Below, piece by piece: positions 37,613-45,690 of a DNA stretch of 64,000 bases. Each line of letters starts with the position of its first letter. Positions within the stretch are counted from its first letter, which is position 1. Made by a program: the position numbers and the translations under genes. The stretch is from Lewinella sp. IMCC34183. Its GTDB lineage: Bacteria > Bacteroidota > Bacteroidia > Chitinophagales > Saprospiraceae. The DNA is taken from the NCBI RefSeq assembly GCF_003390915.1, contig NZ_QMEM01000001.1, positions 620,001-684,000 of the forward strand. Reading direction: 5' to 3'. Below the pieces are notes generated by a model, which was given only the letters and a program-made list of their open reading frames with translations, made no database searches and was not told where the DNA came from.

Positions 37613-38508
37613 CGTAAAAATATTTCCAGAAGGTAAAGAAGGGGGATAGAAAGGGGTATTCCGATGGCGGGCATCAGTAGGGCCAGTTTAGGGTTAAGCC
37701 CGCGCTGTGCGGCCAGGATCGAAACGGAACTCATGGAACCGATAGCCGCGCCCAGGATGCAGATCTTGGCAACCAGGTTATGCTGTCCCATCACGTGCCA
37801 GAGGAGTACATAAATGATGAGTGGAATAAGAAAGAGTTTGATGGCTTGTCCCACCAGCAGTGGCTTCCTTACTTCCCTGATGTCTCCCAGCTCGACCTGC
37901 AGGCCGATACTCAGAAATGCTACAAGGGAATACGGAGCTACCAATTTAGCAAGAAGTGTTTCGATCGGTACCGGAAAGGTAAGGCTGAACAGATTCATTA
38001 GCAGGGCCACCAAAAAGGCCAGAAAGGGAGGAAACACGAGTATGTTTCCCGCGGTCGCCATCCATGACATTCCCGATTTGGCGTAGTGAAATAGCGTCGC
38101 TAAACCGACCGTGTTGAATACTAGGATCGTCCCCCCCAGACTCATAAGTATACCGTATGCGAGACCGGTGTCGCCGTACAGCATCTCGAATATGGGAAAC
38201 CCCACGAAGGAGGTACTACCGATGCCACAGGTCAAAATAAGTACAGCTTTCGTATCGCGGTCGAACCCGAACGTGCCGGAAGCCAGGTTACCGGCCACCA
38301 GGGATACTCCAAAGACCACGAATGGAATTATCGTCAACCAGGCAAGCTTCCATTCGAAGTGAATCCGGGGTACCTGATGGAGGGCCAGGAGGGGAAGAAA
38401 AAAATAAATGATGAGACTGTTCAATACCTCCGGACCCTTTGGGCCCAGCCTTTTCCGCAGCAGTATTCCCGCGAAAAGACATGCGACTAGATAGAAGATA
38501 CCGTCCAT
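37609..38508 (-). CDS. AEC-family transporter (auxin efflux carrier type)
   Basis: A 299-residue inner-membrane protein with about ten transmembrane segments arranged as two five-helix repeats, the size and layout of bacterial AEC permeases such as malonate or malate carriers. The N-terminal half has LNSLIIYFFLPLLALHQV, with the proline-kinked helix of the family. Helix 4 contains CGIGSTSFVGFPIFEMLYG, matching the conserved N/S-T-G-F-G-F-P region. The C-terminal repeat has GAAIGSMSSVSILA. The ATG at 38508 begins directly with the first helix. It is the promoter-proximal gene of a two-gene unit with the SLC13 symporter (ATGA overlap). The substrate is likely a small organic acid. Confidence 0.85.
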   Translation of the reverse strand: MDGIFYLVACLFAGILLRKRLGPKGPEVLNSLIIYFFLPLLALHQVPRIHFEWKLAWLTIIPFVVFGVSLVAGNLASGTFGFDRDTKAVLILTCGIGSTSFVGFPIFEMLYGDTGLAYGILMSLGGTILVFNTVGLATLFHYAKSGMSWMATAGNILVFPPFLAFLVALLMNLFSLTFPVPIETLLAKLVAPYSLVAFLSIGLQVELGDIREVRKPLLVGQAIKLFLIPLIIYVLLWHVMGQHNLVAKICILGAAIGSMSSVSILAAQRGLNPKLALLMPAIGIPLSIPLLYLLEIFLR

Positions 38509-38604
38509 GAGGAGTAGTTAGTGAAGTCGGGATCAGGAGCAGCAACCTGGCAGTAAACGTCCCGGAGGAACTGCATGAGAAGACCTCGGGGGTGCCTAAT
38601 GTTG

Positions 38605-38770
38605 CCGCTCCGGACATCGGATGAGGCCTCCTGCGTCGGCGCGCATCCGATGACCTGCGCTACCCGACTAAAAGACTACAGTACTGAATTACCGCTCCGG
38701 GCATCGGATGAGGCCTCCTGCGTCGCCGCGCATCCGGTAACCTGCGCTACCCTACTACAAGACTACACTA
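38605..38770. repeat. Two tandem copies of an 87-bp palindromic intergenic repeat
   Basis: Unit 1 is 38605-38691; unit 2 starts at 38692 and runs to about 38770, into the uvrC stop codon. The units share CCGCTCCGG, CATCGGATGAGGCCTCCTGC, CGCGCATCCG and CCTGCGCTACC and differ at only a few positions. Each contains an inverted repeat (CATCGGATG with CATCCGATG in unit 1, CATCGGATG with CATCCGGTA in unit 2) able to form a hairpin. The 87-bp period is a multiple of three, so a plus-strand frame stays open through both copies, but it looks like a by-product. Confidence 0.85.
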
Positions 38771-40609
38771 CTCCCCCCGATCCTTAGGCACCTCCCCGGC
38801 AGCAACCTCCTGCCGCCGGAAGTAATCCAGTACCTTCTTCGCAGTACTCAGGTTGGTGACCTCGGCGATCTCGCTGGCCAAAGCGTTCTTGACCTTCTTG
38901 GTGCTGCCGAAGTGAGCAATGAGCTTCTGGACGGTCTTCTCCCCTACCCCCGGGATGTTGGTCAGCTCGGTCTGGATCATGCCCTTGCTGCGCTTGTTGC
39001 GGTGGTGGCGCAAACTGAAGCGGTGGGCCTCGTCGCGCGCCTGTTGGATAAGGCGGAGCGATTCCGATTTCTTGTTGATGTGCAGGGGCACCGGATCGTC
39101 CGGGAAGTAGATCTCCTCCAGCCGCTTGGCGATACCGACCACGGTCATCTTGCCGCGGAGGCCCAGCAGGTCGATGCTTTCCATGGCGTGACTCAGCTGC
39201 CCCTTGCCGCCGTCGATGATGACCAGTTGGGGCAGCGGCTCGCCCTCGTCCATCAGGCGGCGGTAGCGCCGGTGCACCACCTCCTTCATGCTGGCGAAGT
39301 CGTCGGGACCCACCACCGTCTTGATGTTGTAGTGGCGGTAGTCCTTCTTGCTGGGCTTGGCGTTCTTGAATACCACGCAGGCACTGGCCGGATTGCTACC
39401 CTGGATGTTTGAGTTGTCGAAGCATTCGAGGTGAAAGGGCAACTCATCCATCTGCAGGTCGGCCTGCAACTGCTTCAGGATCCGCTCGGCGGGCGTCTGC
39501 CGGTTGGCGTGGCTGATGCGCGCCTTCTTGCGCTGCAGCAGCATGTACTTGGCGTTCTTTTCGCTGAGTTCAAGCAATTTCTTCTTGTCGCCGATCTTGG
39601 GTACGGTCACCGAAGCCTCGATGCCGCTCAGGTCCAGCTCCTGCGCCAGGATGATCTCCGGCGCGATGCTGTTGAAGCGGTCGCGCAGTTCGGGGATGGC
39701 GTAGCTCAGCAGGCTCTCCTCGTCGTCGTCCAGGTTCATCTCGATCTCCTGGGTATGAGTATGGATCACCGCCCCGTTGACGATCTTAATGTAGTTGAGG
39801 TAGGCTTCCTTCTCGTCCATGGCCAGCCCGAAGACATCCAGGTCCCGGATACTCGTGCTTACGATGGTCGATTTACTCTGGTACTTCTCGAAGGCCTTTA
39901 ACTTGTCGGCGATCTGCTGGGCGCGTTCAAATTCGAGGTTCTCGGCCAGTTGCTCCATCTCCCCCTGGAAGTGGCGCTTCACTTCGGCGAAGTTGCCCTT
40001 CAGGATGTTCTTTACCTGCTCGATCTTTTCGTTGTAGGCCTCCTCCGATTCCTCGCCCACGCAGGGGCCCTCGCAATTCTTGATGTGGTACTCAAGGCAA
40101 ACCTTGAATTTTCCCGACTCGATATTCTCCTGGCTCAGGTTCAGGTTACAGGTGCGGAGCGGAAACAGTGTCTTGACCAGATCCAGAATGATCTTCAGCC
40201 GTCCCTTGCTGGTGTAGGGACCAAAGTAGTGACTCCCGTCACGCCACACCTGCCGGGTGATGAAAACGCGCGGGAAGCGCTCGTTCTTGATGCAGATGTA
40301 GCTGTAGTTCTTGTCGTCCTTCAGGTTGACGTTGTAGCGCGGCTGGTGGGTCTTGATCAGCGCGTTCTCGAGCAGCAGGGCATCGGCTTCGGTTTCCACG
40401 ATCGTAAACTCCAGCCGCTGGGCGTTTTTCACCATCACGCGGGTACGGTTCAGCCGGTCCTTGCGGTCGCCGAAGTAGCTGGCCACCCGGTTGCGCAGGG
40501 TTTTGGCCTTACCCACGTACAGGATAGTATCGTCGGCCCCGATAAAGCGGTACACGCCGGGTTGCCGCGGCACGGTGTCGGCGATGCGTTTGAAGTCTTC
40601 CGTCGTCAT
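38768..40609 (-). CDS. uvrC: Excinuclease ABC subunit C
   Basis: A 613-residue nucleotide excision repair nuclease that makes both incisions around UvrA/UvrB-marked lesions. The N-terminal GIY-YIG domain (about residues 10-95) shows GVYRFIGADDTILYVGKAKT and LRNRVASYF. A cysteine-rich segment is at about 150-180 (CNLNLS ... CLEYHIKNCEGPCVG). The UVR UvrB-binding motif is at about 200-240, the RNase H-like 3'/5' nuclease domain has VIDGGKGQL and RDEAHRFSLRHHR, and a helix-hairpin-helix pair lies at the C-terminus (LTNIPGVGEKTVQKLI). Length is normal. The ATG at 40609 is chosen over an upstream TTG at 40636. The 3' end runs into the 87-bp repeat. Confidence 0.97.
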   Translation of the reverse strand: MTTEDFKRIADTVPRQPGVYRFIGADDTILYVGKAKTLRNRVASYFGDRKDRLNRTRVMVKNAQRLEFTIVETEADALLLENALIKTHQPRYNVNLKDDKNYSYICIKNERFPRVFITRQVWRDGSHYFGPYTSKGRLKIILDLVKTLFPLRTCNLNLSQENIESGKFKVCLEYHIKNCEGPCVGEESEEAYNEKIEQVKNILKGNFAEVKRHFQGEMEQLAENLEFERAQQIADKLKAFEKYQSKSTIVSTSIRDLDVFGLAMDEKEAYLNYIKIVNGAVIHTHTQEIEMNLDDDEESLLSYAIPELRDRFNSIAPEIILAQELDLSGIEASVTVPKIGDKKKLLELSEKNAKYMLLQRKKARISHANRQTPAERILKQLQADLQMDELPFHLECFDNSNIQGSNPASACVVFKNAKPSKKDYRHYNIKTVVGPDDFASMKEVVHRRYRRLMDEGEPLPQLVIIDGGKGQLSHAMESIDLLGLRGKMTVVGIAKRLEEIYFPDDPVPLHINKKSESLRLIQQARDEAHRFSLRHHRNKRSKGMIQTELTNIPGVGEKTVQKLIAHFGSTKKVKNALASEIAEVTNLSTAKKVLDYFRRQEVAAGEVPKDRGE

Positions 40610-40920
40610 GGCTGCAATAACGGTGACCACAGCCAAACGGTTGGGCGGCGGCGCGCGGGTGCCATGTCGGCGGGAACTTCTTCAGTGGATGGCCGGGAGG
40701 CACCCCGTCATCTTTGCTCGGTTGCAGGCTCAATTCGGCACGGCGCCGGTACGTCTGTTGTGCAGTGTAGCCCCCCGGTGCCCGAATGTTACTTGTGTAG
40801 CCCTCGCCCGCCGGACCAACTCCCTTTGGTCTGGCTAATGCCCTCAAAAATGCCAGGCTCAACTGGAAAAATGCTGCCGATTACCCGACGCTGGATATCG
40901 GCGAATCGACCCTCCTCGGC
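40610..40920. other. Intergenic region upstream of the orphan ORF
   Basis: From about 40801 on, the frame of the next ORF already shows protein-like codon use (reading LANALKNARLNWKNAADYPT) but has no ATG, GTG or TTG start and is closed by a TAG at 40798. The region must also hold the uvrC promoter. No RNA or terminator is recognised. Confidence 0.4.
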
Positions 40921-41571
40921 GTGACGGCGGACGGTAATTTCATTACTGCCCTGCCCGGCAGTCCGGTCTCTACCGTCGCCCTCGTCGGAGGCGTCCTGGT
41001 GCCCCTTACCACGACCGGTCCCAGGTACTGCCTGCTTACCTCGGCCGCCGTGTTGCACGTCGCCCGGGAAGGTACGGGCACTGGCCTCGACGCGGTTGAC
41101 GTGTCCGGATGCGAGGGCCACGCCGAGCTGACCTGGAGTTCGATGTTCCGGGGTGCTTCGGCCGGGGTTTCCCTCGCCGGCGATGAAGTTTCGATCTTCG
41201 ATATTAACCTCGTGGTCGGCGTCCGTACGGGGGCCGGTAGTAAGGACGATAGCGTGGAATTCAGGGTCGCCGGCGTAGGCGGCTCCATCGGGCGCAAGAT
41301 TTCCATTTTCGGTTTCGACGCTTCCTTGGGTAGCGACCCGGTCCGTACGGAGAAGGGCGTGGTCCCCCCGGCCAAGGAAATCGGCATAGGGGTAGCGCCC
41401 GTACCGGGCGGGCTAAGCGACGGTGCGGCAGGTTGCCGGAGTCAGTCCAAGCTGATTCCCGCAGCCTTTGCACCCGTTCCGAAGCCCTTCGCGGAAGCCG
41501 GCGAGCAACTCGGCGAGATGGCGGTAGGTGCCGTCAGCGACTCCAAACTCGCCCCCGGAAACTGGTTATAG
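40921..41571 (+). CDS. Hypothetical protein, possibly 5'-truncated
   Basis: I do not recognise this 216-residue frame. The codon pattern is that of real genes in this window (third positions rich in C and G, few rare codons), and the translation is glycine-, valine- and alanine-rich with alternating hydrophobic stretches (SIFDINLVVGVRTGAG, VEFRVAGVGGSIG, ISIFGFDASLG), which suggests a beta-rich protein. The GTG at 40921 is the first usable start, but coding-like sequence continues upstream to about 40801 without a start codon. The gene may therefore be a remnant that has lost its 5' end. No signal peptide is seen from this start. It lies between uvrC (divergent) and the SH3-like lipoprotein (same strand, 54 bp downstream). 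The opposite-strand frame over the same bases looks like an artefact. Confidence 0.4.
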   Translation: MTADGNFITALPGSPVSTVALVGGVLVPLTTTGPRYCLLTSAAVLHVAREGTGTGLDAVDVSGCEGHAELTWSSMFRGASAGVSLAGDEVSIFDINLVVGVRTGAGSKDDSVEFRVAGVGGSIGRKISIFGFDASLGSDPVRTEKGVVPPAKEIGIGVAPVPGGLSDGAAGCRSQSKLIPAAFAPVPKPFAEAGEQLGEMAVGAVSDSKLAPGNWL

Positions 41572-41625
41572 CCCGGTACGGTTGCCGGAAAACGGGTACC
41601 TTTGCGGGTGTTTTCTATTGACCGT

Positions 41626-42465
41626 ATGCCCCACCTAGCCGCCTCCTGCTTTCCTACCCTTTTCGTTACCCTGATCCTGCTGCTGTGCGCCTGCGGGGAC
41701 GACCCCGCTGCGACGGAACCGACCGGTCCGCCGGCCGCGGCCGCGGATTCGCTGGCTACCAACGTTCAACCCGCGCCTGAGCTGGCCCCGGGTACCGTAT
41801 TGACCGCCTGGGTGGACGGGCTCTTTCTCCGCGCCCAACCGGCTACCGGCGGTACGATTGTGGCCCAGGTACCCGGTGGTGCCGAGCTCACCTACACCGG
41901 CCGGCAATCCGATACCACCTCCACCATCGTACTGCGCGGTATCGCCTTTCGCCAGCCGTGGCTGGAGGTACGGACCGTTGACAACCGCGAGGGATGGGTG
42001 TTCGGGGGGGCCACCACCGCACCGGGCGAGCAGAAGGATGACGGCTACCGCAGCAACCTGGAATTTACCTTCCCGCAGTTCGGCTCCTTCGACCTCACGG
42101 ACTGGGAGCGCCAGGCCCCCTACGAAGCCCGCGCCGGCAAATCCGTCAGCGAGATCCTTATCTACCAAAAGGACGATCGCCGGCTCGCCGTCAAAACTAC
42201 TGAAGTCCCGGCGGACAAAAACTACTCCCGGCTCTATACGCTCACCACCATGGGCGGCAAACTGCTGAAGACCCGCGCCTTTCGGTACGAGGCTAAGCCC
42301 GGCGGATCGGAACTGACCGAAACCGTTACCGACTACACCGTCAACCCCCAGCGTACCTACACCCGCCGGCAACGTCTCAGCCAGCCGGTAGGAGAGCTGA
42401 ACGCACGCCCCGAGCTGGCAGCCGGGGAATGGACCACGACCGAAGGAGCCGGCTCGCCCCGGTAA
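41626..42465 (+). CDS. Lipoprotein with SH3-like domain
   Basis: A 279-residue predicted lipoprotein. The signal peptide ends in LCAC with the lipidated cysteine at residue 23, followed by GDD and a proline/alanine-rich linker. Residues about 55-130 fit a bacterial SH3 (SH3b) domain: TAWVDGLFLRAQPATGGTIV, AQVPGGAELTYTG and LEVRTVDNREGWVFGG. The C-terminal part (about 140-279) is a beta-rich segment with TDWERQAPYEARAGKSVSEI that I cannot assign. SH3b domains often bind cell-wall or peptide ligands. The ATG at 41626 is chosen because it starts the signal peptide; the TTG at 41602 is an alternative. The gene ends 8 bp before the stop of the small convergent membrane protein. Confidence 0.8.
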   Translation: MPHLAASCFPTLFVTLILLLCACGDDPAATEPTGPPAAAADSLATNVQPAPELAPGTVLTAWVDGLFLRAQPATGGTIVAQVPGGAELTYTGRQSDTTSTIVLRGIAFRQPWLEVRTVDNREGWVFGGATTAPGEQKDDGYRSNLEFTFPQFGSFDLTDWERQAPYEARAGKSVSEILIYQKDDRRLAVKTTEVPADKNYSRLYTLTTMGGKLLKTRAFRYEAKPGGSELTETVTDYTVNPQRTYTRRQRLSQPVGELNARPELAAGEWTTTEGAGSPR

Positions 42466-42473
42466 AAGCCCAC

Positions 42474-42602
42474 CTATTCCTCGCGCAGTATGAGGTAGAA
42501 ATACCGAATGATCAGCAGCACGACGATGACGATGGCGGCAAAAACCACCCAGGCGATCGGCGTATATCCACCGAGGATCTGGGGCAGGGCGAGAAAAGGC
42601 AT
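42474..42602 (-). CDS. Small single-pass membrane protein, 42 residues
   Basis: The frame encodes MPFLALPQILGGYTPIAWVV followed by FAAIVIVVLLIIRYFYLILR, ending in EE: one strong transmembrane helix and a short charged tail. Codons are GC-rich at third positions, as in the neighbours. An in-frame start at 42659 would add 19 residues. No homologue is recognised. It is convergent with the SH3-like lipoprotein and divergent from the thioredoxin operon. Confidence 0.45.
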   Translation of the reverse strand: MPFLALPQILGGYTPIAWVVFAAIVIVVLLIIRYFYLILREE

Positions 42603-42776
42603 GTTGCGGAACTTTGTGAGTAAACACACGGCCACCGAAAAGGCTGGGAGACCCATCACGATCTGAGTACTATAGCAACACGGAAGAGTAAGGGAGGCAT
42701 ATCGGTACGTTAAAGTCGGTAATCGAATCGTGCCTTCCGCGGGGACATCTGTTATACGTGCTAATACATTGACGCC

Positions 42777-43214
42777 ATGAAAACGCTGATCCTTAGCCTG
42801 ACTTTTCTACTCGTTTCCCTTACCGCCACGGCACAGGAGTGGGCCCCCGATTTCGCAACCGCGGAGGCGGAAGCGGCGGCGGCAGACAAAGCCGTAGTGC
42901 TCGTATTTTCCGGCTCCGACTGGTGTGCCCCCTGCATTAAACTGGACCGCGAGATATGGCAGGACGCGTCTTTCCAGGAGCAGGCCGCAGCGGATTTCGT
43001 CTTCTACCGGGCCGATTTTCCCCGCAAGAAGGAAAACCAGCTCCCGGCCGAGCTGAGCGCCAGTAACGGTAAGCTCGCCGAACAATACAACCGGCGCGGA
43101 GCCTTTCCGCTCGTCGTGGTCCTGACACCGGAGGGTGAGGTACTCGGTGAAACCGGCTACCAGAAAGTGTCCCCCGACGAATACCTGGCGGTGCTGACCG
43201 GCTTTCGCAAATGA
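42777..43214 (+). CDS. Periplasmic thioredoxin-fold protein
   Basis: A 145-residue exported thioredoxin-family protein. A signal peptide covers residues 1-20 (MKTLILSLTFLLVSLTATAQ). The fold starts at AVVLVFSGSDWCAPC, with the redox pair C50 and C53 (CAPC), and has the cis-proline region RRGAFPLVVVLTPEG. It most resembles the short thioredoxin-like proteins (DUF255/thioredoxin_7 type) with SDWCxPC. Its stop overlaps the apbE start by 4 bp (ATGA), and it is the first gene of a four-gene operon with apbE, DUF4266 and DUF3570. In this context it may reduce cysteines of the DUF4266 or related envelope proteins; that role is inferred. Confidence 0.9.
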   Translation: MKTLILSLTFLLVSLTATAQEWAPDFATAEAEAAAADKAVVLVFSGSDWCAPCIKLDREIWQDASFQEQAAADFVFYRADFPRKKENQLPAELSASNGKLAEQYNRRGAFPLVVVLTPEGEVLGETGYQKVSPDEYLAVLTGFRK

Positions 43215-44203
43215 ATCGCGCCGTAGTCCTGATCTTCCTTTTCCTGCCCCTGCTGCTTCGTGGACAGGATAACAGCTATCACCGTACGGTAAAGCTGATG
43301 GGCTGCCGGTTCGACCTGACCGTCGTCGCGGAAGACGAGCAGCAGGCCGCCGGCTACCTGGACCTCGCCATCGGGGAGATCTCCCGCATCGAGCGCCTTA
43401 TTTCGAGTTGGGATGCCGATTCACAGACTTCGGAGATCAACCGCCAGGCCGGTTCCTCCGCGGTGGAGGTCGACCCGGAACTCTTCGACCTGATCCAGCG
43501 GGCCACGGGCATCTCCCGACTGACCGACGGCGCGTTCGACATCAGTTACGCCTCGATGGACAAGATCTGGCACTTCGACGGCAGCCTGAAGGAAATGCCT
43601 GCCGCGGACGCCATTGCCGCCTCCGTGTCAAAGATCGGTTACCAGAAGATCCGGCTCGACGCCGACCTCCACACCGTGTACCTCCCCGAGGCCGGGATGA
43701 AGATCGGTTTTGGAGCCATCGGAAAGGGCTACGCCGCCGACCGGGCCCGGGCCCTGCTGGAAGCAGCGGGCGTGCGGTCCGGCATCATCAATGCTTCCGG
43801 GGACCTCACGGCCTGGGGCAAGCAGCCCGACGGCACCGACTGGATGGTCGCCATCACCAATCCCCTGAATAAAGCCAACGCCTTCGCCTGGCTGCCCGTG
43901 GCGGGTCGGGCGGTAGTCACCTCCGGCGACTACGAAAAATACGTTTCCTTCGATGGCGTCCGTTATGCCCACATTATCGATCCCCGGACCGGGTACCCGG
44001 CGACCGGCATCATCAGCGCCACCGTCTTCGCACCCCGCGCCGAACTGGCGGACGCCCTGGCCACTTCGATTTTCGTCATGGGCGTCGATACGGGCATCGA
44101 TTTTGTAAACCAGTTGCCCGGAATCGATGTCATCATCGTTACTACTGACAACCGGGTTCTGTCCTCTGCGGGCATAGACCTGAAAACCGCTAACCATGAG
44201 TAA
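43211..44203 (+). CDS. apbE: FAD:protein FMN transferase
   Basis: A 330-residue exported enzyme that uses FAD to attach FMN covalently to a threonine or serine of target proteins. The signal peptide ends near residue 19 (FLFLPLLLRGQ). Family motifs are all visible: KLMGCRFDLTVVAEDE near the start, TDGAFDISYASMDKIWHFDG, KIGFGAIGKGYAADRAR, INASGDLTAWG and the C-terminal HIIDPRTGYPATG, which holds metal-binding residues. The length matches ApbE. Its ATG overlaps the thioredoxin stop, and its own end overlaps the DUF4266 start by 8 bp. No typical flavinylation target with a DxxS/TGAT motif was noticed in the operon products. Confidence 0.95.
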   Translation: MNRAVVLIFLFLPLLLRGQDNSYHRTVKLMGCRFDLTVVAEDEQQAAGYLDLAIGEISRIERLISSWDADSQTSEINRQAGSSAVEVDPELFDLIQRATGISRLTDGAFDISYASMDKIWHFDGSLKEMPAADAIAASVSKIGYQKIRLDADLHTVYLPEAGMKIGFGAIGKGYAADRARALLEAAGVRSGIINASGDLTAWGKQPDGTDWMVAITNPLNKANAFAWLPVAGRAVVTSGDYEKYVSFDGVRYAHIIDPRTGYPATGIISATVFAPRAELADALATSIFVMGVDTGIDFVNQLPGIDVIIVTTDNRVLSSAGIDLKTANHE

Positions 44204-44405
44204 GCTTCTCCTCGGCATCTGCTGCGCGCTCTCCCTCTCGTCCTGCGTGGCGGTGAAGGGCTACGAGATGGTGCAACTTAACGACCCCGACATGGCCCTC
44301 TCCCCCACCGGTGTGGAGGTACAGCAGGGCGATTTCCAATCCTACCGCGAGGCCGCTTCCGGGGCCAACGGCGGCAAAACGGGCGGTGGCTGTGGTTGCA
44401 ATTAA
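44196..44405 (+). CDS. DUF4266 small lipoprotein
   Basis: A 69-residue lipoprotein. The signal peptide ends LSSC with the lipidated cysteine at residue 17. The mature part starts VAVKGYEMVQLNDPDMAL, the signature of DUF4266, continues with GVEVQQGDFQSYREAASGAN and ends in a glycine/cysteine tail GGKTGGGCGCN. The family is found beside ApbE and DUF3570 in many bacteria, but its function is unknown. The tail cysteines could bind metal or be substrates of the thioredoxin encoded two genes upstream. The gene overlaps apbE by 8 bp and the DUF3570 frame by about 20 bp. Confidence 0.9.
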   Translation: MSKLLLGICCALSLSSCVAVKGYEMVQLNDPDMALSPTGVEVQQGDFQSYREAASGANGGKTGGGCGCN

Positions 44406-45666
44406 TTTCCCGTCCCGCGGATGGCTGAAACCGGTATTCCTCGGTTTTGCCCTGGTCCTCTGCACCTGCGTGCGCGCCCAGGAAGTGACTACCCCGGGCG
44501 CTACCACTTATAAGAAACGGGTGCTGGAGTCCGCCGAGCTCCAGATCCTCACGAGCTACTACCAGCAGGACGGCAACAATGCCGCGGTCACCGGCGGGCG
44601 GGGCACCGAATACCTCACCGACGTGCACCCCACCGTCATCATGGCCGTCCCCCTCAACGACGACGACGTACTCACCGCAAGCTTCGGCGTGTCGGCCTAT
44701 ACCTCGGCCAGTTCGAGCAACGTCGATCCCTTCGACGGGCGGGGCGAGGCCTCTCCCTTTCAGGCTTCCTCGGGTGCTTCGGGAAGCGACGTATGGATCA
44801 ACGGCACGGTGACCTACGCCCACAGCTCCGACGACCGCAACAACGTAGTGACCGCCACCCTGAGCGGCTCCAACGAGTACGACTACAAGTCCTTCGGCGT
44901 AGGGGGCAGCTATACGCGACTGATGAACGAGCAGAATACCGAGCTCACCGTACACGGCAGCGCCTACCTCGACAACTGGAAGCGGATCTACCCGATCGAA
45001 TTACGGACCAACGAGGAACTGCTGGACGAGACGGCCCGCAACAGCTACAACGCCGGCATTAATTTTTCTCAGCTGCTTTCCCGCCGCGCACAGGGTTCTC
45101 TCTCCTTCGACTTCGTGCAGCAGCAGGGCCTGCTGTCCACACCCTTCCAGCGGGTGTATTTCGGGGACGTGGCGGACCGCTACGTGCAGGACTTTCCCCT
45201 GGCCGACGACGTCGAGCGACTGCCCGGTACCCGTACCAAACTGGCCTTTGGCGGCCGGTTGCACTATTACCTGAGCGAACGCTTCGTGGTGCGCACCTTC
45301 TACCGCTACTACACCGACGACTGGGGCATCGGCTCCCATACCGCTAACCTGGAAGTGCCCATAAAAATGGGACAGTACTTCAGCCTCCGCCCCGGCTACC
45401 GTTTCTACCACCAAACGGCCGCCGATTATTTTGCCGGATTCAACGGCCACCTTTCCACGGAGACCTATTACACCTCTGACTTTGATCTGTCGGCCTTTAC
45501 CGCCAGTCAGTACAGCCTCGGCCTGAGCTACCTGGACATTCTCGGCGACCGGTCCGTACTCGGCTGGGGACTGAAGAGCGTCGACCTGAATACGAGTTTC
45601 TACCGCCGCGACAACGGCTTTCGTGCCGGGCAGGTAGCCATCGGCATGAAGGTGGTCCACCGGTGA
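44386..45666 (+). CDS. DUF3570 outer-membrane-like protein
   Basis: About 426 residues. After the signal peptide (WLKPVFLGFALVLCTCVRAQ) the protein shows KRVLESAELQILTSYYQQDG and then many alternating strands ending with aromatic residues (FYRYYTDDWGIGSHTANLEV, VPIKMGQYFSLRPGYRFYHQ), the look of a beta-barrel or porin-like protein. The C-terminus ends GQVAIGMKVVHR. The family pattern fits DUF3570, whose members sit next to DUF4266 and ApbE. No ATG is available: GTG codons at 44386 or 44392, inside the DUF4266 gene, are the likely starts, and the frame is open from 44311. Last gene of the operon; its stop is 24 bp from the convergent LytTR regulator. Function unknown. Confidence 0.85.
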   Translation: MAVVAINFPSRGWLKPVFLGFALVLCTCVRAQEVTTPGATTYKKRVLESAELQILTSYYQQDGNNAAVTGGRGTEYLTDVHPTVIMAVPLNDDDVLTASFGVSAYTSASSSNVDPFDGRGEASPFQASSGASGSDVWINGTVTYAHSSDDRNNVVTATLSGSNEYDYKSFGVGGSYTRLMNEQNTELTVHGSAYLDNWKRIYPIELRTNEELLDETARNSYNAGINFSQLLSRRAQGSLSFDFVQQQGLLSTPFQRVYFGDVADRYVQDFPLADDVERLPGTRTKLAFGGRLHYYLSERFVVRTFYRYYTDDWGIGSHTANLEVPIKMGQYFSLRPGYRFYHQTAADYFAGFNGHLSTETYYTSDFDLSAFTASQYSLGLSYLDILGDRSVLGWGLKSVDLNTSFYRRDNGFRAGQVAIGMKVVHR

Positions 45667-45690
45667 CCGCGGCGGGCCGGCAGGTCGGCA

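Noticed and set aside
38575-38787. A 70-codon plus-strand frame over the 87-bp repeats
   Set aside because: The open frame results from the repeat period being a multiple of three. It has no signal or motif, and its end overlaps the uvrC 3' end.
40881-41387. A 168-codon minus-strand frame downstream of uvrC
   Set aside because: It is P, S, T and R rich without a motif, while the plus frame over the same bases has gene-like codon use.
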